From Rhodobium orientis (GTDB lineage: Bacteria; Pseudomonadota; Alphaproteobacteria; Rhizobiales; Rhodobiaceae): a DNA stretch of 64,000 nucleotides. Within the stretch, counting starts at the first letter, position 1, and every line of letters starts with the position of its first letter. Made by a program: the position numbers and the translations under genes. The DNA lies in the NCBI RefSeq assembly GCF_003258835.1, contig NZ_NPEV01000003.1, forward strand, positions 1 through 64,000. Reading direction: 5' to 3'. The notes beneath the pieces were generated by a model. The model was not told where the DNA came from. It worked only from the letters and a program-made list of their open reading frames with translations, and ran no database searches. Shown piece after piece: positions 1 to 7,831 of this stretch.

Positions 1-21
1 CGTCCGGCTTTCCCGCCGCCG

Positions 22-165
22 TCACGGCGTCGGCCCCCGGCGGGTCGATCCGCCGGGTGATCTACCTTCTTGTTTTAATTTGATATTTTCAGACTTGAGC
101 TGAGCGTTCCAGTTTTCCAAGATTTCAAAGACGGAGTTCGAAGTTTCTACATCGATGTCCGCCAT
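22..165 (-). CDS. Small hypothetical protein (47 aa)
   Basis: Unrecognised short reading frame, starting at the inner ATG (MADIDVETSN...). An upstream ATG at 303 would give 93 residues. The region is more AT-rich than its surroundings and the peptide is acidic then basic, with an amphipathic middle (FEILENWNAQL). The 12-base string GTTCGAAGTTTC occurs twice (136-147 and 259-270). In the longer frame this gives two similar segments, MAERETSN and MADIDVETSN, so a local duplication may have occurred. No signal peptide or domain is visible. It may not be a real gene. Confidence 0.3.
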   Translation of the reverse strand: MADIDVETSNSVFEILENWNAQLKSENIKLKQEGRSPGGSTRRGPTP

Positions 166-345
166 TATCCATATCTCACGGCTGATCCTCGCGTCGCTCG
201 GGCCTCCGATGGGGCGGCCTGATCGGCCGACGCCCGTTCGGGCTTGCGAACCCTCCGGGTTCGAAGTTTCCCTCTCCGCCATCTGCATCGCGACCACCGT
301 CATCTTCTGGCTTTGATCGATGAGTCCTGACCCTAGCAGGCCCGG

Positions 346-1545
346 TCAGGCATCGAACGATGTGGATGCATGCATCGTATCAACAAAGTCCCGTGCCAGT
401 TGCGTCGGCATCCAGTCGACGCGGACCGTTAGCCCCACCGGGCGCGATGCCCCGACAATCGGTACGGGCAGCGCCGACAGCAGTCCCGCGCGTTCCTCGT
501 AGACGATTTGGCGGCGGGAGATAATCGCCAGCCGGTTGCTCTCGAGGAGGAGCCCCCGGAGCGCGGCGAAGCAACTTGTCTCGATAAGCGGCGCTCCCAG
601 GGTCATGCCCTCAGTCCGCATGACCTCGAAGATGTCCCGCGTCGGCGTGCCGAGCTTCGGTACGATCCAGGAGGAGCCGTCGAGATCGGCGAGAGACAGC
701 GACGGCCGCTCAACAAGGGGATGGCCGGCCCGGGCGACGATCGACAGCGTGTCGTCGAACAGCGTCTCCTCGCGCACATCGCCGGCCGGGGCCGGATTCC
801 AAAGGGCACCTAGGAGCACGTCGACCTCGCCCATCCTCAGCGCATGCAGCAAGCTTTCGTAGGATCCCTCGACGACGCTGAACTCCGCGGCCGGATGGCG
901 CTCCGAGAGACGGGTGAGCACCAGCGGCAGCACGTAGGAGCGCATAAGCGGTAGCGATGCGATGGTCAGCATGCCCTGGATCAGTCCCCGGCTTTCGTCG
1001 AGATCCTGGCGGATGAGTTGGATTTCGCGGAGCGCCAGACTGGCGCGCATCGCCACGTCCGCGCCGAGCCGGTTGAGGGCGATGCCGTGGCTTCCCTGCT
1101 CGAAAAGGGGAATTCCCGCCAGCCGCTCAAAGGCGCGTGCCGATCGGTGCACGGTCGGGACCGACAGGCCGAGCCGGGATGCAGCGGCAACGAAGCTTCC
1201 GGCCCGTGCGAAGGTCGCGAAGGCGAGCAACTGCGAATAGCTGACGGCCCGGCCGAGTTGCACGGTCGGGCGCCGGGTGTCCTGCGGCAGCGCGGCAAGA
1301 ATGCGCCGCTCGGCTTCCGCCAGATGCGTAAAAAGCCGCTCTCCGCGGTCGGCGACGAGCCTGCCTTCGGAGGTCGGGAATGCGCCAGAGGCGCGTCGCT
1401 CGAACAGGGTCGCGTCAAAGCTTCTTTCAAGTCCGGCAATCGCCTGCGACACCGCCGGCTGGGTCGCATGAACAGCTTCGGCCGCCTTGGAAATGCTGCC
1501 GAGCCTTGCCGTGTGAATGACCGCCCGGAGATGGCGCAAGTTCAT
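346..1545 (-). CDS. LysR-family regulator with two tandem HTH domains
   Basis: Transcriptional regulator of 399 residues, about 100 longer than a usual LysR protein. Residues 1-60 are a canonical LysR winged helix (LGSISKAAEAVHATQPAVSQ). Residues 103-162 are a second LysR-type HTH (AGSFVAAASRLGLSVPTVHR, then FEQGSHGIALNRLG). From about residue 190 a normal LysR effector-binding domain follows. The gene is divergent from the aminotransferase/amino-acid ABC operon starting at 1741, with 195 bases between, so by LysR precedent it probably controls that operon and itself. The effector is likely the imported amino acid or its keto acid (inference). The double HTH is directly visible and is not a frame artefact, because both lie in one uninterrupted frame. 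Confidence 0.93.
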   Translation of the reverse strand: MNLRHLRAVIHTARLGSISKAAEAVHATQPAVSQAIAGLERSFDATLFERRASGAFPTSEGRLVADRGERLFTHLAEAERRILAALPQDTRRPTVQLGRAVSYSQLLAFATFARAGSFVAAASRLGLSVPTVHRSARAFERLAGIPLFEQGSHGIALNRLGADVAMRASLALREIQLIRQDLDESRGLIQGMLTIASLPLMRSYVLPLVLTRLSERHPAAEFSVVEGSYESLLHALRMGEVDVLLGALWNPAPAGDVREETLFDDTLSIVARAGHPLVERPSLSLADLDGSSWIVPKLGTPTRDIFEVMRTEGMTLGAPLIETSCFAALRGLLLESNRLAIISRRQIVYEERAGLLSALPVPIVGASRPVGLTVRVDWMPTQLARDFVDTMHASTSFDA

Positions 1546-1591
1546 CGTGATGGCCTTTTGCCCGATGCAGAAAGATTGGGCATTACATAAA

Positions 1592-1738
1592 CCTTATATC
1601 CCGGCGCAACAAACTCATTTTCTATCAAGCCGAAAGACCGCCAGCCTGTGGGCACAACAACGCCGCCGTGACGCGGCTCGGTCGGCCGCTGCAAGCCGCC
1701 GTTTTATGGGGCGGCTGCATGCCTGGATTGATATAAGG
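1592..1738. promoter_or_regulatory. Divergent promoter region with a spaced inverted repeat
   Basis: The region between the LysR gene and the aminotransferase holds CCTTATATC at 1592-1600 and its exact reverse complement GATATAAGG at 1730-1738. The second copy abuts the aminotransferase start and includes its AAGG ribosome-binding sequence. Two separated half-sites could suit a regulator with two DNA-binding domains per chain, but a 9-base match at this spacing could also be chance. Confidence 0.3.
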
Positions 1739-1740
1739 CA

Positions 1741-2904
1741 ATGATGGCAGTTTCTCTGGCGCAACGGGTCGCAAGCCTGGCGCCCTCCGCAACCGTGCAG
1801 AATTCCGACCAGATCCGCTCTCTGAGGGAGACCGGACGCAGAATCCTGAGCCTGTCGAGCGGCGATCCGAACTTGGTGACCGACGAGCGCATCGTGGCGG
1901 CGGGATGCCGCGCCTTGCAGGACGGCGACACGCACTACACCGCTTCCGCGGGACTGCCCAGGCTGCGCGAGCGGCTTGCAGCCCGGGAATGCGTGCGGTC
2001 GGGCCGGCAGATTAATGCAGACAGCATTCTTATAACCCCTGGTGGAAAATTCGCCCTCTATGCCGCCCTCCAGTCGATGGTCGACCCGGGCGACGAGGTG
2101 CTGCTTCCCGATCCGGGCTGGGTCAGTTATGCGGCCTGCGTCCGCCTCTGCGGCGGGCGTCCGGTGGCGGTTTCCTCGCTTGGCGGATTCGACCTCGATG
2201 AGCTCCGGGCAAGAACCACCGATCGGACCCGTGCGATCATCGTCAACTCGCCGCTCAATCCCACAGGCCGGGTCATTCCCAAGGAGGAACTGAGCGCGTT
2301 GGCCGATTTCGCTCGCGAGCGCGGCCTATGGATCGTCTTCGACCAAGTCTATTGCGACCTCGCCTACGACGAGTTTCCCTTTCTGCAGGCCGAGCCCGGC
2401 CTTGAGGATCGGTTGATCGTCGTCGACAGCTTCTCCAAGACCTTCGGCATGACCGGATGGCGGCTCGGCGCCTTCATCGGACCGGAACCGGTGCGCAAGG
2501 CCGTCGCCAAGATTATCCAGCACTCGATCTATTGTGTGCCGGGCTTCGTCCAGCAGGCCGGACTTCGTGCCCTGGAGCTCGAGGCCGAACTCCTGCCGCG
2601 CTATCGGGAGCACTTCCACAAGCGCCTTGTCCCGACCCAGGCGGCGCTCGCGCGCCTTGCGGGGTGGGAGTGCCCGCTCCCGTCGGCCGGCTTCTATCTG
2701 TTTCCGCGGATCACCGGCGACGACAAGGCATTCGCGCGCGATCTCCTAGACACGAAGGCAGTGGCGGTCATGCCGGGGTCGGCGTTCGGCGCCGCCGGGG
2801 CGGGGCACGTTCGCATCGCCCTGACCTGTCCGGAGGAGGAAATCGCGGAAGCCGTTGCCGCAATTGCGGATTTCGAACGGAGCGGCAATCGCCGAAACGT
2901 GTAA
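1741..2904 (+). CDS. Class I/II pyridoxal-phosphate aminotransferase
   Basis: Aspartate-aminotransferase-fold enzyme (387 residues, normal for the family) that transfers an amino group between an amino acid and a 2-oxo acid. The PLP Schiff-base lysine is K233 in SFSKTFGMTGWR. Upstream lie the NSPLNPTGRV motif that contacts PLP and the FDQVYCDLAYD strand. It is followed after 26 bases by an amino-acid ABC importer gene set on the same strand. It therefore probably starts catabolism of the imported amino acid; the exact substrate cannot be read from the sequence. Tandem ATG codons at 1741; the first has AAGG upstream. Confidence 0.93.
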   Translation: MMAVSLAQRVASLAPSATVQNSDQIRSLRETGRRILSLSSGDPNLVTDERIVAAGCRALQDGDTHYTASAGLPRLRERLAARECVRSGRQINADSILITPGGKFALYAALQSMVDPGDEVLLPDPGWVSYAACVRLCGGRPVAVSSLGGFDLDELRARTTDRTRAIIVNSPLNPTGRVIPKEELSALADFARERGLWIVFDQVYCDLAYDEFPFLQAEPGLEDRLIVVDSFSKTFGMTGWRLGAFIGPEPVRKAVAKIIQHSIYCVPGFVQQAGLRALELEAELLPRYREHFHKRLVPTQAALARLAGWECPLPSAGFYLFPRITGDDKAFARDLLDTKAVAVMPGSAFGAAGAGHVRIALTCPEEEIAEAVAAIADFERSGNRRNV

Positions 2905-2930
2905 AAACCAGAACCAGAAGGGAACTTGCA

Positions 2931-3725
2931 ATGCTTAGATCATTCTGTTCGGCGGCTGTGATGGTGGCAGTCGCTGCGATGCTCACCATTCCTGCGGCGC
3001 AGGCTCAGGCCGGCGTCGACACGATCCAGGAGCGCGGCAAGCTCATCGCCGGCGTGAAGTTCGACACGCCGCCGTTCGGCTTCATGGACGACAACAACGA
3101 AATAGCCGGCTTCGACGTCGATCTCGTGAAGGAGGTTGCCAAGGCGCTCGACGTTGACGTGGAGTTCGTCCAGGTGACGTCGCCGACGCGCATTCCGATG
3201 CTGTCGGCCGGCAACGTCGACATGGTCGCGGCGTCGATGACCCACACCCGCGAGCGAGACAAGGTCATCGACTTTTCGATCACCTATTATACCGGGGGTC
3301 AGTCCCTGCTGGTGAAGAAGGGGAGTGACATCCAGTCGATCGACGATCTTGCCGGCAAACAGGTTTCCGTCCAGCAGGGCACCACGCTTGAGCAGACAAT
3401 GGGCGAGGTCGCGCCGGACGCCGACGTGGTCAGCTTCAAGGACTACAACTCGGCCTGGCTGGCGCTGCGCCAAGGCCGCGTCGACGCCCTGACCGGCAGC
3501 CTGAACATTCTCCAGGGCTTCGCCAAGGGCAGCGACGAATTCGAGATCGTGGGCGAGCGCTTCTCCACCGAACCGTTCGGCATGGGTGTCGCCGAGGGCG
3601 ACAGCACTCTGCGCGATCAGATCAACTTCACCCTGCAGGAACTGTGGCAATCCGGGCGCTATCAGGAGCTCTACAAGAAGTGGTTCGGCATGGAGCCGGA
3701 CGTCGCCATCGAAATCTGGCCGTAG
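2931..3725 (+). CDS. Amino-acid ABC transporter substrate-binding protein
   Basis: Periplasmic solute-binding protein of the GlnH/ArtJ type (family 3), 264 residues. A signal peptide spans residues 1 to about 27 (hydrophobic stretch, then AAQAQA). The mature part begins with GKLIAGVKFDTPPFGFMDDN, the usual start of lobe 1, and later carries GFDVDLVKEVAKAL. The start was chosen at 2931 because it gives the signal peptide and has AAGGGA upstream; the open frame continues much further 5' without meaning. It delivers ligand to the two permeases downstream. A strong stem-loop follows the stop codon. Confidence 0.94.
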   Translation: MLRSFCSAAVMVAVAAMLTIPAAQAQAGVDTIQERGKLIAGVKFDTPPFGFMDDNNEIAGFDVDLVKEVAKALDVDVEFVQVTSPTRIPMLSAGNVDMVAASMTHTRERDKVIDFSITYYTGGQSLLVKKGSDIQSIDDLAGKQVSVQQGTTLEQTMGEVAPDADVVSFKDYNSAWLALRQGRVDALTGSLNILQGFAKGSDEFEIVGERFSTEPFGMGVAEGDSTLRDQINFTLQELWQSGRYQELYKKWFGMEPDVAIEIWP

Positions 3726-3748
3726 GCACAGAGCGGCTCGTTGAAATG

Positions 3749-3771
3749 CCCGGTCGGCAATGCCGACCGGG
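3749..3771 (+). promoter_or_regulatory. Intergenic stem-loop after the binding-protein gene
   Basis: Perfect inverted repeat CCCGGTCGGC-AAT-GCCGACCGGG with a three-base loop and no T-run, between the binding-protein gene and the first permease. In many ABC operons such hairpins protect the 3' end of the abundant binding-protein mRNA and reduce read-through. The hairpin also argues against the upstream ATG at 3760 as the permease start. Confidence 0.6.
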
Positions 3772-3831
3772 ATCGTACATGCGAGAGCAGCCAGGCTCCC
3801 GCTCCAACATCGACTGCGGGATCGGGTTCGG

Positions 3832-4506
3832 ATGAACTACAGCTTCGATTGGTCGGTCATCTGGGAGTATCGCGAACTCATCACTCGCGGCTTCATCAAC
3901 ACGGTCCTGTTATCCCTGCTCGGCCTGATCTTCGCCGCGCTTCTCGGCATTCTGATGGGGACTCTGGCGAGCGTCAGCAGCCGGCGCCTGCGCTGGATTG
4001 CGACGATCTATGTGGAAACAGCGCGCAACATTCCGCTCCTGATCCACATGTACTTCTGGTACATCGCGCTGGCCTATCTGCGGCTTCCGGCCTTTGCCTG
4101 CGCGGTCCTCGGCCTGTCGATCTATTCGGGCGCCTACGTCACAGAAGTCGTGCGCTCCGGCATTGCCGCGGTTCCGCGCGGTCAGTACGCCGCCGCTCTT
4201 GCGACCGGGTTGCCGCCGTTCGCCGCGATGCGCCACGTCGTCTATCCGCAGGCGCTGAAGATCGTCACGCCCTCGCTCGCCGGTCTTGCATCGCAGCTCA
4301 TCAAGGATTCCTCCCTTGCCTCGGTCATTGCCGTTGCCGAACTGACCTACGAGGCAGGTGCGATCGAGGGTCTGACTTTCCGCACCTTCGAGGCCTACAT
4401 CTTCGTCTCGCTGCTCTATCTCGCGCTGGTCACGATCGTGAGCCAGGTACTGATGTTGCTGACGCGCAGCCGCAAGTCCGAGACGATCTCGGTGTCGGAG
4501 GGTTAG
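3832..4506 (+). CDS. Amino-acid ABC transporter permease
   Basis: Inner-membrane permease of the HisM/GlnP type, 224 residues with about five hydrophobic segments. The early segment carries the family hallmark ARNIPLLIHMYFWY. The EAA loop that contacts the ATPase is recognisable around AAALATGLPPFAAMRHVVYPQ. Start taken at MNYSFDWSVIW because this is the usual N-terminus and because the alternative ATG at 3760 lies inside a hairpin. It pairs with the permease at 4511 to form a heterodimeric channel. Confidence 0.92.
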   Translation: MNYSFDWSVIWEYRELITRGFINTVLLSLLGLIFAALLGILMGTLASVSSRRLRWIATIYVETARNIPLLIHMYFWYIALAYLRLPAFACAVLGLSIYSGAYVTEVVRSGIAAVPRGQYAAALATGLPPFAAMRHVVYPQALKIVTPSLAGLASQLIKDSSLASVIAVAELTYEAGAIEGLTFRTFEAYIFVSLLYLALVTIVSQVLMLLTRSRKSETISVSEG

Positions 4507-4510
4507 GTCC

Positions 4511-5158
4511 GTGGACGTCATCCTTCCCAACCTCGGCTTCCTGCTCAGCGGTCTTGCCACCACCGCCGTCCTCGCGCTGATCTCCATCGTTGCCGGAACG
4601 GTGCTCGGCATCGTGCTGGGCACGCTCCGCTACACATCGGTGCCTGTGCTCGGTCAGGCCGCTGCGATCTACATCGAATTCACCCGCGGTATTCCGCTGC
4701 TGGTGTTCCTGTTTCTGTTCTATTTCGCGCTGCCTGCGCTGGGCGGCTACAAGGTTTCCGCCTACGTCGCGGCGGCACAGGGCTTCAGTTTCTTCATCGG
4801 CGCCTATCTGGCGGAGGACTTCCGCTCCGGCCTGAGGTCGGTGCGGCCGCAGCTTAAGCAGGCGGCGCGGGCAAGCGGTCTGACCGAAACTCAGGTCTTC
4901 CGGCATATCGTCCTGCCGATCGCGCTGCGCAGGATCATTCCGACGCTCTTCAACCAGTATGTCCGGCTCTTCAAGTTCACCTCGGTCGCCTCGGTGATCG
5001 GCGTCAGCGAACTGACCGGACGGGCAATGCTGGTCAATGCACGCGAGTTCGCCCCTATCGCGATCATCGTGACGCTCGCGCTGACCTACCTGGTCTGCTG
5101 TCTGGCGCTCTCCAGTATCGGTCGCGCACTGTCCCACCGCTTCACCGTGAGAACCTAG
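4511..5158 (+). CDS. Amino-acid ABC transporter permease (second subunit)
   Basis: Second HisM/GlnP-type permease (215 residues), starting at a GTG codon four bases after the previous stop. It has the same FTRGIPLLVFLFLFYF signature and an EAA loop (QAARASGLTETQVFRHIVLP). Five hydrophobic segments are apparent. The stop codon is immediately followed by the ATG of the ATPase, so the three genes are translationally coupled. Confidence 0.92.
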   Translation: MDVILPNLGFLLSGLATTAVLALISIVAGTVLGIVLGTLRYTSVPVLGQAAAIYIEFTRGIPLLVFLFLFYFALPALGGYKVSAYVAAAQGFSFFIGAYLAEDFRSGLRSVRPQLKQAARASGLTETQVFRHIVLPIALRRIIPTLFNQYVRLFKFTSVASVIGVSELTGRAMLVNAREFAPIAIIVTLALTYLVCCLALSSIGRALSHRFTVRT

Positions 5159-5902
5159 ATGTCCGACCGCCCGATGATCGAAATCGAGTCCGTCAGCAAG
5201 TGGTACGAAAGCTTCAGGGTGTTGTCCGACTGCACGACGGCGGTCGGCCGCGGCGAGGTCGTGGTGGTGTGCGGACCGTCCGGGTCTGGAAAATCCACCT
5301 TGATCAAGTGTGTGAACGGCCTGGAGCCCTACCAGGAAGGCCGGATTCTCGTCGAAGGCGTCGAAGTCGGCGCAAAGGGGACGAACCTGCCCGAGCTCCG
5401 GGCCGGCATCGGCATGGTTTTCCAGCATTTCGAGCTCTATCCGCATCTCAGCGTTCTGGAGAACATCACGCTGGCGCAGCGCCAGGTCCTGAAGCGCTCC
5501 AAGGCGGAGGCGGACGAGCGGGGCCGGGCTCTTCTTGCGCGCGTAGGTCTGGCCGAGAAGGAGAGGCAGATGCCAGCCGATCTTTCCGGCGGCCAGCAGC
5601 AACGTGTTGCCATCGCCAGAGCCCTGGCGCTCGATCCCAAGGCGATGCTCTTCGACGAGCCGACGTCGGCGCTCGATCCGGAGATGATCCACGAAGTCCT
5701 TGCCGTCATGAGCGAGCTTGCCGCCGAAGGCATGACGATGATGGTGGTCACCCACGAGATGGGCTTCGCCCGCCGGGTGGCGAACCGCGTTGTCTTCATG
5801 GACGAGGGGCGGATCGTCGAGGATGTGGAGACCGAGGCGTTCTTCACCGCGCCGGAAAGCGAACGCGGTCGGGATTTTCTGTCAAAGATCCTCAATCATT
5901 AA
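5159..5902 (+). CDS. Amino-acid ABC transporter ATP-binding protein
   Basis: Cytoplasmic ATPase of the polar amino-acid uptake family (GlnQ/HisP), 247 residues. Walker A GPSGSGKST is at 39-47, the Q-loop is in GMVFQHFELYPHL, the ABC signature LSGGQQQR is at 142-149, Walker B is AMLFDEPTSALD and the switch His is in VVTHEMGFA. It is the last gene of the aminotransferase-importer operon. A palindromic repeat starts directly after the stop and may also end transcription. Confidence 0.95.
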   Translation: MSDRPMIEIESVSKWYESFRVLSDCTTAVGRGEVVVVCGPSGSGKSTLIKCVNGLEPYQEGRILVEGVEVGAKGTNLPELRAGIGMVFQHFELYPHLSVLENITLAQRQVLKRSKAEADERGRALLARVGLAEKERQMPADLSGGQQQRVAIARALALDPKAMLFDEPTSALDPEMIHEVLAVMSELAAEGMTMMVVTHEMGFARRVANRVVFMDEGRIVEDVETEAFFTAPESERGRDFLSKILNH

Positions 5903-6006
5903 AGCGCTTTCCCAAAAAGTGATGGATTTTTTGGACAAGAAATCGCGTAAAAACAACGGACCAAAGCATTTTGCGTGTTTCAGAAAAAACGCAACATGCT
6001 TTGGTC
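5903..6006 (+). repeat. Dispersed palindromic repeat, copy 1
   Basis: Non-coding element directly after the ABC operon. It contains CAAAAAGTGATGGATT, TTGGACAAGAAATCGCGT and a long stem-loop at 5959-6006 (GACCAAAGCA paired with TGCTTTGGTC, plus inner TTGCGT/ACGCAA). Its order of motifs (AAAGTG, then a TTTTGGACAAGAA-like block, then CGCGTAAAAACAA) matches the reverse complement of the copy at 17701-17822. Such elements are widespread between genes in Hyphomicrobiales; the stem may act as a terminator. Confidence 0.6.
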
Positions 6007-6140
6007 GAATGAACAATCCCGCCTCTCTTGACGGACAGATTCGCTACGTGCCGATCGCCTCGGAATTCGCTGCGTTAGGGTCGCGAGGGACTGAATAGCC
6101 CCGGGTTCTCTAGACGCCCTCGGTGCTCATTTGCTGGTGC

Positions 6141-6317
6141 TGAGCTGCTGCCGGTCCTGAGGACACCGCGATAAGGTGTTCTTGAGGCAGGAGAGCAAAG
6201 ATGACGAGACGACGTTTCAGCCGCGAGTTCAAGCTCGAGGCAGGTAAGTTGGTCAGGGAGCGGGGCGTGTCGGTCGCGAAGCAGACCACGACCATGTCGC
6301 GGGGCGGAGAGACATAG
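6141..6317 (+). mobile_element. IS3-family transposase OrfA remnant
   Basis: The frame from ATG 6201 reads MTRRRFSREFKLEAGKLVRE and then RGVSVA, the hallmark N-terminus of the helix-turn-helix OrfA of IS3-family elements. After about 26 residues the match ends and the frame runs out at 6317 in unrelated DNA. The leader 6141-6200, including the ribosome-binding site GGCAGGAGAG, looks like the left end of the element (possibly beginning TGAGCTGCTGCC). No OrfB or right end is present, so this is a deletion scar. The junction with the hydrolase remnant lies near 6275. Confidence 0.75.
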
Positions 6318-6734
6318 AGCCCCTGGCCGCCGACTCCGCCCTTGTACATGTCTCCGTCCGAAAAGATGGCGTCCCACATGTGGGCGTTCGAGATCTTGCC
6401 GGTTTCCGCTGGAAATTTCACTCCGATCGTCTTGCCGACATAGCCTCCGGCAAAGGCCGCGGGATTGTCGGCGTCGCGGATGCGCGCGACGATGCGGCTC
6501 GTTGTCGGAATAAGACTGCCTCGGTTCAAATGCCGGCTTGGAATTGCCTGGTCGTCGCCGACCAAGACACCGTCTCCCACGATCCGCATCACCACCACCC
6601 TCGCCGTGACGGCGATGGGAACGGATGCGCCCGCGGCCGACGCGCCGAACGCTGCTGTCGCCGATGATCGCCGCAGCGGCGATGAGCCTGTCCTCCGCGT
6701 CGGTCATTTCCAGCGCGCCGCGCTTGCGCAGCAT
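6275..6734 (-). pseudogene. Serine hydrolase (beta-lactamase-like) remnant
   Basis: On the reverse strand one frame gives a C-terminal portion of a beta-lactamase-related serine hydrolase: GDGVLVGDDQAIPS, then AHMWDAIFSDGDMYKGGVGG and QGLYVSPPRDMVVVCFATD. Another frame at 6734-6650 (MTDAEDRLIAAAAIIGDSS) may be the piece just upstream, so at least one frameshift is present. No SxxK active-site segment is visible. The 3' end is cut by the IS3 remnant. It is clearly degraded; the family assignment rests on a short segment. Confidence 0.55.
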
Positions 6735-6783
6735 CGACCTGTGAACGCATTGCGGCCGGGCTACCGGTCGGGCCGCAAGGTCT

Positions 6784-6909
6784 CTAGCTGCGCAGGTACT
6801 TGACGAGGGCGGCGATCGCCAGGACGGCGACGGCGAGGAACAGCAGTCCGCCGATCCATCCGAAGCCCATCCCGTATCCGCTCATCATTCCATATCCACC
6901 ATCCATCAT
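6784..6909 (-). CDS. Met/Gly-rich single-span membrane peptide (41 aa)
   Basis: Tiny protein starting MMDGGYGMMSGYGMGFGW, followed by one transmembrane helix (IGGLLFLAVAVLAIAALV) and a basic end KYLRS. An excellent ribosome-binding site, AAAAAGGAG, sits 8 bases before the ATG at 6909, which strongly supports translation. The Gly/Met/Tyr-rich head should lie outside the membrane; clustered Met is typical of Cu(I)-binding peptides, and such peptides are common beside copper-handling genes (inference). It lies downstream of the EF-hand gene on the same strand. A GC-rich inverted repeat (GCGGCC/GGCCGC, 6752-6776) beyond the stop may end the transcript. Confidence 0.7.
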   Translation of the reverse strand: MMDGGYGMMSGYGMGFGWIGGLLFLAVAVLAIAALVKYLRS

Positions 6910-7025
6910 GGCGAAATCTCCTTTTTCGTGGGCAATGCCTCCGGCCGCGCAACCTTTTCGTTGCGTCGGGCCGGTCGAGCGCGGGCACGGCATCACCGTG
7001 CCCGCGGCCCTGTCATGTGGCCTTG

Positions 7026-7661
7026 TTACTTTGCGTCCGGGGCGTCGGCCGGCGGAGTGCCGGTGGCGTTCCCGGGACCGATATCGTAGGGCGCGAACCG
7101 CGCCATCATCTGCGCCGGGAACTGCAGCTCCTCGGCACTGACCTGGCCGTCGGCATTGCGGTCCATCATCTGGAACGGACGCCTGGCGAAGTCGCGGGTC
7201 ACCTCGGCGTGGAGCGCCTGGAACTCGGTGAGGGACAGGGTCCCGTTGCCGTCGGTATCGTAGGTCTTCTGCAGCGAGGCGACGCCCTTCTCGATCTCGT
7301 CCGCGCTGACGGTACCGTCCTTGTCGGTATCGAAGGCGCGGAAGACGGAGCTGTTCATCGGGCCCATCCCACCACGCGGACCGAAGCCCATGCCGCCGCG
7401 CGGACCGAAGCCCATGTGCCGGCCGTGCATGCCACGCCCGCGCGGTCCGGGCATGTTGCCCCATTGCCCGCCGGGCATATCGCCCTGCTGCATCATGGCG
7501 CCCGGGCCCCAGGGCCCGTGGCCCCATGCGCCGGGACCGCGCATGCCGCTCTGGCCGCAGTTGCCGGGTCCCCAGCCGCCGGCGACGGCGGGGATTGCGA
7601 AGGCGCCACCGACGACGGTCGCCGTGACAAGGCTGAGGGCAAGGATCGTTTTCCGTTTCAT
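7026..7661 (-). CDS. Secreted EF-hand protein with Gly/Met/His-rich repeats
   Basis: Exported protein of 211 residues. Start at MKRKTILALSL, giving a signal peptide (ending near AIPAVAGG). The central part is low-complexity, with repeats of GFGPRGGM and many Met and His, a possible metal-binding region. Three EF-hand calcium loops follow: DTDKDGTVSADE, DTDGNGTLSLTE and DRNADGQVSAEE. It faces the response regulator gene at 7832 across a 170-base region with repeated TGTCGC motifs. The role is not established; periplasmic metal buffering or signalling fits the neighbours. Confidence 0.85.
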   Translation of the reverse strand: MKRKTILALSLVTATVVGGAFAIPAVAGGWGPGNCGQSGMRGPGAWGHGPWGPGAMMQQGDMPGGQWGNMPGPRGRGMHGRHMGFGPRGGMGFGPRGGMGPMNSSVFRAFDTDKDGTVSADEIEKGVASLQKTYDTDGNGTLSLTEFQALHAEVTRDFARRPFQMMDRNADGQVSAEELQFPAQMMARFAPYDIGPGNATGTPPADAPDAK

Positions 7662-7711
7662 CACATAACCTCGTGTGTCTGTGTTTCGATGATGGAAAAC
7701 TGGGGGGCTTG

Positions 7712-7790
7712 TGTCGCAGAAGCATGCCGGCAAGACGGGCGTTTTGTATCCATCTGTCGCAAAATGCCGGCCTGATACGAACCGCGACAC
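7712..7790. promoter_or_regulatory. Repeated TGTCGC half-sites between EF-hand and regulator genes
   Basis: The divergent region carries TGTCGCA at 7712-7718, TGTCGCA at 7755-7761 (both followed by a short spacer and ATGCCGG) and the inverted form GCGACAC at 7784-7790. Repeated half-sites between a response regulator and a divergent exported protein suggest binding sites for that regulator. This is inference from pattern only. Confidence 0.4.
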
Positions 7791-7831
7791 AATCTTTTTC
7801 GATGCCGCCGGCGCCTCGCTATAGTGCGGCC

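Noticed and set aside
2457-2930. 5' extension of the amino-acid binding-protein frame
   Set aside because: It overlaps the aminotransferase in another frame and would place the signal peptide inside the protein; the ATG at 2931 has a proper ribosome-binding site.
7370-7420. Short direct repeats resembling a CRISPR or satellite
   Set aside because: The repeats encode GFGPRGGM units within the EF-hand protein frame; there are no regular spacers.
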